Notes under the pieces: generated by a model
The model's input: only the letters and a program-made list of their open reading frames with translations
Told to the model about the DNA's origin: nothing
Database searches by the model: none
Source: an uncultured Acidimicrobiales bacterium
GTDB taxonomy: Bacteria; Actinomycetota; Acidimicrobiia; Acidimicrobiales; SHLQ01
Length of the DNA: 39,902 bases
NCBI GenBank assembly: GCA_938040365.1
Contig: CALHXU010000213.1
Span: forward strand, 1-39,902
Direction of reading: 5' to 3'
In this document: positions 1 to 8,830 of the stretch, piece after piece
Layout of the letters: the number at the start of each line of letters is the position of its first letter
Numbering within the stretch: the first letter of the stretch is position 1
Made by a program: the position numbers and the translations under genes

Positions 1-447
1 CACACCCTCAGCAGTCACGGTGTAGAAGCCGACCGGTGCGCTGGCCGGAATCAGTACCGCTCCCGGCGTTGGATCCCACCCGTCGTCATCGCCGCCCAAC
101 ACCTCGTTGGTAACAACAGAGGTTGGCTCGTCGTTGAAGACGCCGTTCGCTTGCCATGCGATTAGCGGATCTTGACCGTCCCAGCAATCGACAATCCACT
201 CATCGCCGACGACGACCTCAATACCTTCGTCAATCTCCCAGTCGAAGGTAGCGAAGTCGCCTGCGCTGTAGACCGTCGAATCAAAGATCAGATTGACCCC
301 GTTCACGGGCTCTTCAATCCAGTCGACGCTTGCGGCGTATTCACAAGCCGCCAGCTCGCTAGAACTCACCGCTCCGTCTGACCCAGAACCACCGCACGAG
401 GCAGCGAGCGTGGCTATGGCGAGGGTGACGAGCAGGAGCCGTTTCAT
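1..447 (-). CDS. Secreted lipoprotein, C-terminus cut by window edge
   Basis: The reading frame is open from an ATG at 447 to base 1, giving 149 visible residues. It starts MKRLLLVTLAIATLAASCGG, a lipoprotein signal peptide with lipobox LAAS-C, so the mature protein should be anchored to the outer face of the membrane. A Ser/Gly/Asp linker follows the Cys. The rest is acidic, with many Trp, Val and Asp residues and scattered Cys, and has a beta-rich look. I do not recognise the family. An AGAAGAG ribosome site precedes the ATG. It begins 41 bases after the stop of the PLP enzyme on the same strand, so it could be the last gene of the purine operon or have its own promoter. The C-terminus is outside the window. 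Confidence 0.75.
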   Translation of the reverse strand, partial: MKRLLLVTLAIATLAASCGGSGSDGAVSSSELAACEYAASVDWIEEPVNGVNLIFDSTVYSAGDFATFDWEIDEGIEVVVGDEWIVDCWDGQDPLIAWQANGVFNDEPTSVVTNEVLGGDDDGWDPTPGAVLIPASAPVGFYTVTAEGV

Positions 448-488
448 ATCTCTTCTACGGTTACTGCGTCCGTCTGGTTCCCGACGAG

Positions 489-2030
<1,542 letters not shown>

Positions 2031-2048
2031 GTCATCTCAATTCAGAAA

Positions 2049-2093
2049 TCTGTGGTTGCTGTGCAGCGCTATGCGCTGCACAGCAACCACAGA
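2049..2093. repeat. 45-bp perfect inverted repeat between ssnA-like and PLP genes
   Basis: Two 21-base arms (2049-2069 and 2073-2093) are perfectly complementary around the 3-base centre TAT. The hairpin sits between the stop of the ssnA-like gene (2096) and the start of the PLP gene (2030), both on the minus strand. No strong U-run follows on the minus strand (next bases ATTTCTGAATT), so it may be an attenuator, processing site or mRNA-stability element rather than a simple terminator. Confidence 0.85.
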
Positions 2094-2095
2094 AC

Positions 2096-3151
2096 TTATA
2101 GGTCGGCGAGCTTACGGAAGAGTTTGGTGGCGGCTTCGGCTGCTTTGGCTTTTATTTCTTGTGCGTCGACTTTGGTGGGTGCACCATCTTCGAGAAGCAC
2201 TTCGCCGTCGACCTCGACTCGTTTCGGTGCCACAGCGGTCGTGTACGCGAGCCTCCACGGATCCATCACCTCGTAGTTCCAGGTCACCACGTCGTTTTGT
2301 GCTTGCGGGAAGAGGCCCCATCCGGCCTCCAACCAGTCCCACATGGTGTCGGGGGTTGCGGTCACATCCACTTCACGGGCCTTCACAAAGGCAACCCGAA
2401 ACTCGTCGAGCATGTCGGCGCCGATTCCGTCGGTGCCGAGCGCGACCGGGTTCGAGAACCGTCGAGGGTTGGCATATCCAACCGAGTTGTTCATGTTCGA
2501 CCGGGGGTTGTGCACCATCGTTCCCGAGAGGCCGTGGTCGTCGGGAAGGTGCACGCCGTGGATCAACAACCAGTCGTCGTTGGTGTGTCCGTCGAGCATC
2601 TGCCACGTGTCAGCTGGGCCTTCGGCCACGTGCACGTGCACCCCAACGCCGTGTTTACGACCCATCTCGGCCGCAGCGGCGATCGTGTCGGGCTCGCAGG
2701 TGAATGCAGCGTGCAGGCCGACCATGCCCACTCCCCCAGCCGAGAGAAAGCGGTCGTTCTCGGCCAGGCCAGCAGAAGCACCTTCAGGGCCGTGCCGGTC
2801 GGTGACGCCATAGGCGCAGTTGACTCGCACGCCAACCTCGGCACACGCGTCGGCGATGACCGACAGCGATCCTTCGATCGCGTTTGGCGATTCGTGGTGA
2901 TCGATGACCGCAGTACATCCAGCTTCGAGTGCGGTGAGCGCGCCGAGCTTCGCCGAGTGGTAGATAATGTCGAGATCGAGCGCCATATCGAGGCGCCACC
3001 ACACCAGCTCGAGAATTTCGCCGAACTCGGTGGGCGTGCGAGGCGGCGCAGGCATGCCACGCGCGAGGAACGAATAGAAGTGGTTGTGCGCGCAGACAAG
3101 ACCAGGGGTTTGGTTCGCCGCGAGGCTCGGAGAGGTCTGCTCAGTACTCAA
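2096..3151 (-). CDS. ssnA: SsnA-like metal-dependent amidohydrolase (short form)
   Basis: This 351-residue amidohydrolase-superfamily protein resembles SsnA, the aminohydrolase of purine/urate clusters. The metal-binding H-x-H is at 22-24 (VCAHNHFYSFLARG), further metal-ligand regions are HVHVAEG and IHGVH, and the late Asp is in VALGTDGIGADM. SsnA proteins are usually ~440 residues and carry about 60 residues before the HxH that form half of the small beta-domain. Here only 21 residues precede it and the C-terminal beta segment is also shortened (VEVDGEVLLEDG remains). The start is 4 bases after the xdh stop, so translation is coupled. There is no missing N-terminus hidden upstream, because that DNA encodes the end of xdh. 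Expected role is hydrolytic deamination or ring opening in purine breakdown. Function is inferred from family and context. Confidence 0.8.
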   Translation of the reverse strand: MSTEQTSPSLAANQTPGLVCAHNHFYSFLARGMPAPPRTPTEFGEILELVWWRLDMALDLDIIYHSAKLGALTALEAGCTAVIDHHESPNAIEGSLSVIADACAEVGVRVNCAYGVTDRHGPEGASAGLAENDRFLSAGGVGMVGLHAAFTCEPDTIAAAAEMGRKHGVGVHVHVAEGPADTWQMLDGHTNDDWLLIHGVHLPDDHGLSGTMVHNPRSNMNNSVGYANPRRFSNPVALGTDGIGADMLDEFRVAFVKAREVDVTATPDTMWDWLEAGWGLFPQAQNDVVTWNYEVMDPWRLAYTTAVAPKRVEVDGEVLLEDGAPTKVDAQEIKAKAAEAATKLFRKLADL

Positions 3152-3154
3152 CGG

Positions 3155-5818
3155 TTAGCTCCACGCCGAGGCTCGTTCGCGGTTCTTTTCGTTGACCAGC
3201 GGCAACTCGTTGCGCCACTCGCCGTCGTGAGACTGCATCGCTGCGGCTACAGCCCCTGCGGTTGGGACCAAACCAATCTCGCCGACACCCTTGATGCCGT
3301 ACGGACTGTTTGGCTCGGCCGACTCTACGAGGATCACATCGACAGGCGGCATGTCCTTCGGACGGATGATCGCGAGCGAACGCAACGTCTCGTTGAGCGG
3401 CTTGCCGTTCTCATCACATGGAAACCCTTCGCTCATCGCGTAGCCGAGGCCCATGTGCACCGCACCTTCGACCTGGCCTTCGCACAACAGCGGGTTGACC
3501 GCTTTGCCAACGTCGTGCGCCGCAACGACGTTCTCGATGTCGCCAGTTTCCGGATCGAGCACGACCATCTGCGCCGCATACCCAAAGGTCGAGTGGATGA
3601 TTGGATTCTCGAGCCCTTCGTTGAGCGAGTTCGTCCAATCGACTCGGTATTCACCTTCGTAGTCGACGCCGGGTTTGCAGCCATCGGCCACTGCCTTCTC
3701 ACACGCATCCTTCACCGAACCGGCTCCCATGAGCGTTCCGCGACTGCCGGTGGTCTGACCTGCGCCAAGCTCTCGGGTCGAGTCGACGATCACCCGAATG
3801 CGTTCGGCTGGAATATTCAACTCTTCGACGGCGACCTGGAGTGCAACGGTGTGCACGCCCTGGCCCATCTCGGTCCAACAGTGGCGAACCTCGACGATGT
3901 CGGAGTCCTCACGGAAGTGGATGACAGCCTTGGCAATCTCCTTAAAGCCATTGCCGAGGCCCGAGTTCTTGAGCCCGAGGCCAAGCCCGACCGGCTTTCC
4001 GGCCGCGACCGCTTCGTCATAGGCGGGCTTGACTGCGTCGAGGCACTCGCGCGCACCGAGGCACCCGTCGTCCATCTTCTGACCAGGCCCCCACACCACG
4101 CCGGGCGTGATCACGTTGCGGCTGCGAATCTCCCAGCCGCTAATGCCAGCCTTCTCGGCCAATCGGTCGAGCACGCCCTCCATGGCGAACTGGGCTTGGT
4201 TGGCGCCGAACCCACGGAACGCGCCACATACCGAATTGTTGGTGCGGGCAGCGACGGCTTCGACGTCGATGTTCTCGCACACATACGGACCAGACGCATG
4301 GCCTGCCGCACGTTCGAGGACCTTCATGCCGACCGACGCGTACGGGCCGGAATCGCCGAGCATCCGAACTCGAAGCCCAACGAGCTTGCCGTCGGCGTCA
4401 CATCCTGCCTCGTACTCCATCTTGATGGCGTGGCGCTTGGTGTGGACGAGGAACGACTCCTCACGCGAGAACGTCGTCTTCACCGGACGATCGAGCAACC
4501 ATGCGGCGAGCGCCGTCTGGCCTTGATTCGACATGTCGTCCTTGCCGCCGAACGCGCCTCCGTTGCTGACGAGTTCGGTAAACACGAGCGAGACATCGAT
4601 GTCGAGCATGCGGGCAATGTCGTTGCGATCATCCCAAATGCCCTGACCTCCCGAGTACACATAAAGCCGGCGCTCGTCGGAGGTTTCGGCCGAGTCGCCC
4701 ATGGTTCCGGTCGCTGGCAAAGGCTCGCCAGGAGCGATCGGAACGGCCAACGTGCTTTCGGGTTCGACAAAGGCATGGTCGATGCGCTGGGTTTGGAACG
4801 TCTCTCGAACCACGTGAGTCGCACCGGCCAAGCCAGCTTCGACATCGCCACGCGAATACGTCGAAGTCGACAGCACGTTGCCATCGAGGGTCCACACTGC
4901 GTCTTCATCCGACGCGACCGCTTCGGCCGGGTTGGTCATCGGCGTGAGCACGTCGTAGCTCACGTTGACGAGTTCGGCCGCCTTGCGCGCAATCGCCCGG
5001 GTTTCCGCGACGACGAGGGCCAGCACGTCACCCATGTAGCTCGTTCGCCCGCCAACCGGAATGAACGTTGGCCAATCCTTGTGGATGAGTCCACTGCGCA
5101 ACTCGCCGGGAACATCGGCGCCGGTCAGCACCCGCACCACACCGTCGACCGCTTCGGCAGCCGCCGTGTCGATGGCCGTAATGTTCGCCCGAGCATGTTC
5201 GGTGAGGTGCACCGCTCCGTGTAACAGCCCTGCGGGGACCATGTCATCGATGAACGGTCGGTCGCCCATTGCGAACTCGTGGGCTTCGTACTTGATGCCC
5301 CGGCTACCAACGCCACCGGGTTGGATGGCCACCGGCACTTCGCCGGCGGCGATGTCTTCGATCGCGTCGAGGATCTTGATGTAGCCCGTGCATCGGCACA
5401 GGTGCGCTCCGAGCAGGGCCGCAGCGTTCTCTCGGGTGAGATCGGCACCCTTCTTGTCGACCATTGCCTTGGTTCGCATCACGATGCCCGGCGTACAGAA
5501 TCCGCACTGCAGCGCGCCGTGCGCCGCGAACGCCGCCGACATTGCATCTCGCTCGGATGGGTCGACACCCTCGAGCGTGAGCACCTCGCTACCGGCGGTT
5601 TTCTCGAGCGACGTTTGGCAGGCGACGCGCGCCTTGCCATCGACCATCACCGTGCAACAACCACACTGTCCGCTCGGCGAGCACCCGTCCTTTGGCGACA
5701 TCACACCGAGCTCATCGCGCAGCGCAGTGAGGAGGTGCTCGTGGTGATCGCCGACACTGACCGGCGTGCCATTCAGGATGAAATTGACTGGCGTGCCATT
5801 CAAGATGAAGTCGGTCAT
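3155..5818 (-). CDS. Selenium-dependent-type xanthine dehydrogenase (2Fe-2S + Mo domains)
   Basis: The 887-residue molybdenum hydroxylase combines two N-terminal [2Fe-2S] domains with the molybdopterin domains in one chain. The first cluster region has C46, C52 and C54/C55 (CSPSGQCGCC) and C67; the second has CGFC (105-108) and CRC (141-143). The Mo part shows NGGAFGGKDD, a CGAFRGFGANQAQ segment and KGVGEIGLVP, which holds the catalytic Glu of xanthine-oxidase-family enzymes. The arrangement matches the Se-dependent xanthine dehydrogenase family and relates to XdhD. It should hydroxylate purines at the cytoplasmic Mo site. No FAD subunit is in the operon, so the electron acceptor is open; the YgfK-like protein is a candidate. 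The start overlaps the nitrilase stop (ATGA). The N-terminus contains a tandem repeat of a 9-residue segment. Confidence 0.87.
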   Translation of the reverse strand: MTDFILNGTPVNFILNGTPVSVGDHHEHLLTALRDELGVMSPKDGCSPSGQCGCCTVMVDGKARVACQTSLEKTAGSEVLTLEGVDPSERDAMSAAFAAHGALQCGFCTPGIVMRTKAMVDKKGADLTRENAAALLGAHLCRCTGYIKILDAIEDIAAGEVPVAIQPGGVGSRGIKYEAHEFAMGDRPFIDDMVPAGLLHGAVHLTEHARANITAIDTAAAEAVDGVVRVLTGADVPGELRSGLIHKDWPTFIPVGGRTSYMGDVLALVVAETRAIARKAAELVNVSYDVLTPMTNPAEAVASDEDAVWTLDGNVLSTSTYSRGDVEAGLAGATHVVRETFQTQRIDHAFVEPESTLAVPIAPGEPLPATGTMGDSAETSDERRLYVYSGGQGIWDDRNDIARMLDIDVSLVFTELVSNGGAFGGKDDMSNQGQTALAAWLLDRPVKTTFSREESFLVHTKRHAIKMEYEAGCDADGKLVGLRVRMLGDSGPYASVGMKVLERAAGHASGPYVCENIDVEAVAARTNNSVCGAFRGFGANQAQFAMEGVLDRLAEKAGISGWEIRSRNVITPGVVWGPGQKMDDGCLGARECLDAVKPAYDEAVAAGKPVGLGLGLKNSGLGNGFKEIAKAVIHFREDSDIVEVRHCWTEMGQGVHTVALQVAVEELNIPAERIRVIVDSTRELGAGQTTGSRGTLMGAGSVKDACEKAVADGCKPGVDYEGEYRVDWTNSLNEGLENPIIHSTFGYAAQMVVLDPETGDIENVVAAHDVGKAVNPLLCEGQVEGAVHMGLGYAMSEGFPCDENGKPLNETLRSLAIIRPKDMPPVDVILVESAEPNSPYGIKGVGEIGLVPTAGAVAAAMQSHDGEWRNELPLVNEKNRERASAWS
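5765..5818 (-). repeat. 27-bp tandem duplication at the start of the xanthine dehydrogenase gene
   Basis: The first 20 codons encode DFILNGTPV followed by NFILNGTPV. The two 27-base units are nearly identical; for example, GGCGTGCCATTCA occurs in both on the plus strand. The repeat is in frame and lengthens the first beta-hairpin of the 2Fe-2S domain by nine residues. An alternative reading is that the second copy is the ancestral N-terminus, but only the first copy has an ATG, and that ATG overlaps the upstream stop. Confidence 0.8.
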
Positions 5819-6744
5819 GGCTCGATGACCCCTTTCTGGTTGGTGATTCGCTGGTACAGCTCGGGGCGGCGGTAGGTCGCGAAGTTAAAGAGTGTGTCTT
5901 TGTATTTTGCGCAGTGATCGAGGTCGCAGTCGGCAACGATGACCTCGTCGCCCGTTGTGATGGCTTGAGCCACGATCTGGCCCGATGGCGCAATGATCGC
6001 CGATTGTGCGAGCGATTCGACACCCTCTTCGGTGCCGCCCTTCGCCACGCCAACCACCCAGGTGCCGTTTTGGTAGGCACCCGCTTGCATGCAGAGGTGG
6101 TTGTGAAAGCCCTGGAGCGCGTTCTGTCCTGGATCGGGGGCGTAGTGGATCGGCGTGTTGTAGCCAATCATGATCAGCTCGACGCCTTGGAGGCCCATCT
6201 CTCGGTAGGTCTCAGGCCAGCGACGATCGTTGCAGGTAGCGAGACCGACGAGCCCGTCGAATGCTCGATGCACGGGGAAGCCAGCGTCTGACTCTTGAAA
6301 GTATCGGCGTTCGAGGTGTTGAAACTCTCGCCACGGCTCGTCGCCCTCGTGTCCGGGTATGTGCACCTTGCGGAACTTGGTGACGATGCTTCCATCGCGC
6401 TCGACCAGCACGGTCGTGTTAAAGCGTTCGCCATCGGGGGTCAGTTCGGCATACCCCAAGGCGAAACCGACGCCCAACGCCTTCGCGTCGTCGAACAGCG
6501 GCTGGGTCTCGGGCCCGGGCATCTCGGTCTCGTAATAGTGGTCGTGGCCGGAGATGTCCTCGGTAAACCACCGCGGGAAGAACGTCGTGAGCGCGAGCTC
6601 GGGGAAGACCACCAACTCGGCACCGTCGTTGGCGGCCTTGGCCAGCAGTGAACGAAGCCGCGCCACCACGTCGGCTCGCGGCTCATCTTTTGCGATGGGT
6701 CCGAGCTGAGCTGCAGCGACCCGCAGCACTCGTGAGTCAGCCAT
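5815..6744 (-). CDS. N-carbamoyl-D-amino-acid hydrolase-like nitrilase
   Basis: The 309-residue carbon-nitrogen hydrolase has the catalytic triad E49 (VVFPELALTTFFPRW), K126 (KFRKVHIPGH) and C171 (CNDRRWPE). Spacing, length and flanking motifs (YETEMPGP, FQHLERRYF, GYNTP, SMQAG-like CMQAGAYQNG) closely follow bacterial N-carbamoyl-D-amino-acid amidohydrolase (D-carbamoylase, ~304 residues). That enzyme hydrolyses a ureido group to a free amine, CO2 and ammonia in the cytoplasm. In this operon the substrate is more likely a carbamoylated intermediate from an opened purine ring than a hydantoin-derived D-amino acid; that is inference. It overlaps ygfK by 8 bases and xdh by 4 bases, so the three are translationally coupled. 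A beta-ureidopropionase activity is the main alternative. Confidence 0.87.
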   Translation of the reverse strand: MADSRVLRVAAAQLGPIAKDEPRADVVARLRSLLAKAANDGAELVVFPELALTTFFPRWFTEDISGHDHYYETEMPGPETQPLFDDAKALGVGFALGYAELTPDGERFNTTVLVERDGSIVTKFRKVHIPGHEGDEPWREFQHLERRYFQESDAGFPVHRAFDGLVGLATCNDRRWPETYREMGLQGVELIMIGYNTPIHYAPDPGQNALQGFHNHLCMQAGAYQNGTWVVGVAKGGTEEGVESLAQSAIIAPSGQIVAQAITTGDEVIVADCDLDHCAKYKDTLFNFATYRRPELYQRITNQKGVIEP

Positions 6745-8563
6745 TGTTTACTCCAACGCCTGTCCCAAGAGGGTTGCCCTTTTGGCTTTCGAGCAACCGT
6801 TCGATGAGGTTGAACGACTCGTCATCGATGCCCTTTGCGCTCAGCCCGTCGCCCGAGACGAGAACGCCGGGCGTCTCGCGATCGTGAAACACCGAAGCGT
6901 CGGTGTAGAGGCGAGGCTTCACCATGGCGGGGTCGCCGTTCTCAGGGCAGAAGGTCATGCAGTTGCCGCACTCGTTGCACAATTCGCTCAGTACGAAGTA
7001 CTGCTGGCGGCTGTCCTCCATGCTCGAAAGCCCGGTGTCGACAAGGCTCGGGATCGAGAAGAACGCATCGTTCGGACACACGGTGATGCAGAAGTTACAC
7101 GATACGCAACCGAACATTTCGAGATCGTTCTCGACCTCACGAGGCATTTTCTCGTTGGCCGCAAAGTGATAGGCCTCGCGTCCATCGCCGCGCAGGTTGG
7201 CCACATACCGCGCGCTCACACTTTCGTGGCCTGCGTCGACCGACTCGGCCTGACGAAGTGCTCGCCACGAGGCGAGATCGGTTGCTTCGGTTGCGGCAAT
7301 CTCTTTGGTGAGCGCCTTAAGCATCGGAGCGAGCCGGCCATAACCGCCAGGCTTGAGCAGGTCCGAACACACCGTTGCCGGGTTAACACCCATGGCAAGT
7401 GAATCGGCGAGGTTCGCCTTGGTGATGCCCGCCGAGAAGCTCACCATGATGTTGCCATCGTGACCGGGAATGTTGAGCTGACCCGGAAGGGCTGTTGCGA
7501 GCTTGTCGAGCAAAGTCGACGCCAAGACGTGGAGCGGCGGGCCGCTGAGATACATCGTGTCCTCGGGCATCCATTGCTTTTCGTTGCTCACGACGAGCGT
7601 GTTGGTGAGCTTGATCCCAAAGAGCCGATCGCGCTCGTGGGCATAGTCGCGCAGCTCGCCGATCAATTCGATGCCACGATCGAACTGCAGGTCTTCGGCG
7701 AAGGCTTCTTCTTTAACGTTGACATCGAGATAGCCGAGCTCGTCGTTGACGATTGCCGCAACGGTTTCGTAGCCGAGCAAGGTTGGATTGAGCTTGACGA
7801 TGACGTCGAGGCCATGTTCGTCGATCAGGTGCTTGGTGATCGACTCGATCTCGTCGGGCGGGCAGCCATGAAACGTCGAGAGCGTGAGTGTGCTCGAAAG
7901 CGCCGTAGTGAAATCGAAGTCTCGGAATTCGGCGAACGCATCGGGAATCTCGGCTCGCAGCGCTTCGACCTCGGCGGTTGCGTCTTTCATACCTTCGATG
8001 AACGCGTGGATCTGGGGCGAGGAGATGCCCGCAAGGTCATACCCAACCGACATGTCGAACACGTACTGGCCCGGGTTCGGGCCAATGTGCTCGGCGAGCG
8101 GCTCCCAATTCTGCAGGATGTCGATGAGCATCGACGCCTTGACGTACTCGGTGAGGCTGTCAGCGATCTTCAGCTCTTGGCTCCACTCGATGTTGTAGCC
8201 AATCGTGGCCATGTCGATGCACGGCCGCTGGATCTCGAGCTCGTCGAGAATCTGGACGGTCTTGAGTTCAAACAGGCGCGACCCGCCGAGCCAGCTGAGC
8301 ACGATGTTTTGCGCCAACTGGCTGTGTGGGCCAGCAGCAGGACCCACGGGCGAGGCACAAGGCCGACCGAGGAACTCGAAACCCAAGTCGATGGTCTCGT
8401 CGGGCGACCAGATGCGAGCGGTCGGCAGATCAAAAATCTTCTTGCGCGTCTCCCACTCGTGAGCAATTCGCTCGAGCAACTGACCGAGCCCCATCGGCGT
8501 GAGCGGCGGGGTTGAACCGTGCGGCGTATGTCCCGGGTGCGTGTCGAGGGAATTTTGAGTCAA
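6737..8563 (-). CDS. YgfK-like iron-sulfur protein lacking the GltD module
   Basis: The 608-residue protein starts with a dihydroorotate-dehydrogenase-like barrel typical of YgfK ('putative selenate reductase subunit'): SPVGPAAGPHSQLAQNI (71-87), FELKTVQIL, TLSTFHGCPPDEIE (228-240), KLNPTLLGY (257-265) and DLLKPGGYGRL (401-411). A ferredoxin-type tail has two CxxCxxCxxxC motifs at C486/489/492/496 and C529/532/535/539. YgfK is normally ~1,000 residues, with a GltD-like FAD/NAD(P)H module between these parts. That module is absent here, and the barrel runs into the ferredoxin domain after ~50 residues. The start is TTG at 8563 with a good AAGGAG site 8 bases upstream. It is the first gene of the leftward purine operon and probably supplies or accepts electrons for purine ring chemistry. 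Confidence 0.85.
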   Translation of the reverse strand: MTQNSLDTHPGHTPHGSTPPLTPMGLGQLLERIAHEWETRKKIFDLPTARIWSPDETIDLGFEFLGRPCASPVGPAAGPHSQLAQNIVLSWLGGSRLFELKTVQILDELEIQRPCIDMATIGYNIEWSQELKIADSLTEYVKASMLIDILQNWEPLAEHIGPNPGQYVFDMSVGYDLAGISSPQIHAFIEGMKDATAEVEALRAEIPDAFAEFRDFDFTTALSSTLTLSTFHGCPPDEIESITKHLIDEHGLDVIVKLNPTLLGYETVAAIVNDELGYLDVNVKEEAFAEDLQFDRGIELIGELRDYAHERDRLFGIKLTNTLVVSNEKQWMPEDTMYLSGPPLHVLASTLLDKLATALPGQLNIPGHDGNIMVSFSAGITKANLADSLAMGVNPATVCSDLLKPGGYGRLAPMLKALTKEIAATEATDLASWRALRQAESVDAGHESVSARYVANLRGDGREAYHFAANEKMPREVENDLEMFGCVSCNFCITVCPNDAFFSIPSLVDTGLSSMEDSRQQYFVLSELCNECGNCMTFCPENGDPAMVKPRLYTDASVFHDRETPGVLVSGDGLSAKGIDDESFNLIERLLESQKGNPLGTGVGVNNG

Positions 8564-8830
8564 CGTCGCTTCTCCTTACGAGTGGGCTGGTCCGGCCGGT
8601 CACTCATTTGCATTCGTTGGTCGTCCGACCATTGGTTGAAATCGGTGCTGGTTGGACATGGCGAGCGATTGGACCTTAGGTTACCCATAGATACGCGCAG
8701 CTTAACAGTTTGTAAAACCCAAAGTTAACGCTTTGTAAAGCGTTTGTTTCGAGTGAACCAAACGTGAAGCGGCGCGATTTGAATTGCAGTCGGGGGACGC
8801 GTACGTGACTGGGCAGTCGGAGGGGAAACA
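8564..8830. promoter_or_regulatory. Divergent promoter region of the purine operons
   Basis: This 267-base gene-free stretch separates the leftward catabolic operon from the rightward regulator/transporter operon. It is more AT-rich than its surroundings near 8690-8760 and carries repeated TTTGTAAA boxes. No confident -35/-10 pair was assigned by eye. Confidence 0.7.
8709..8744. promoter_or_regulatory. Candidate operator: TTTGTAAA boxes and 18-bp palindrome
   Basis: TTTGTAAA occurs at 8709-8716 and again at 8732-8739, 23 bases apart. The second copy is the core of a perfect palindrome, AACGCTTTGTAAAGCGTT (8727-8744, 8-base arms around GT). The first copy is an imperfect version (AGTTTGTAAAAC). 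Position in the divergent promoter, 87 bases before the regulator start, fits binding by the adjacent YkoF/HTH_22 regulator. This is inferred from placement and symmetry only. Confidence 0.55.

Noticed and set aside
2159-5224. A 1,021-codon open frame on the plus strand opposite the SsnA-like and xanthine dehydrogenase genes
   Set aside because: It is the mirror of high-GC coding sequence on the minus strand, with His/Arg/Val-rich, non-family composition; the minus-strand proteins have clear catalytic motifs.
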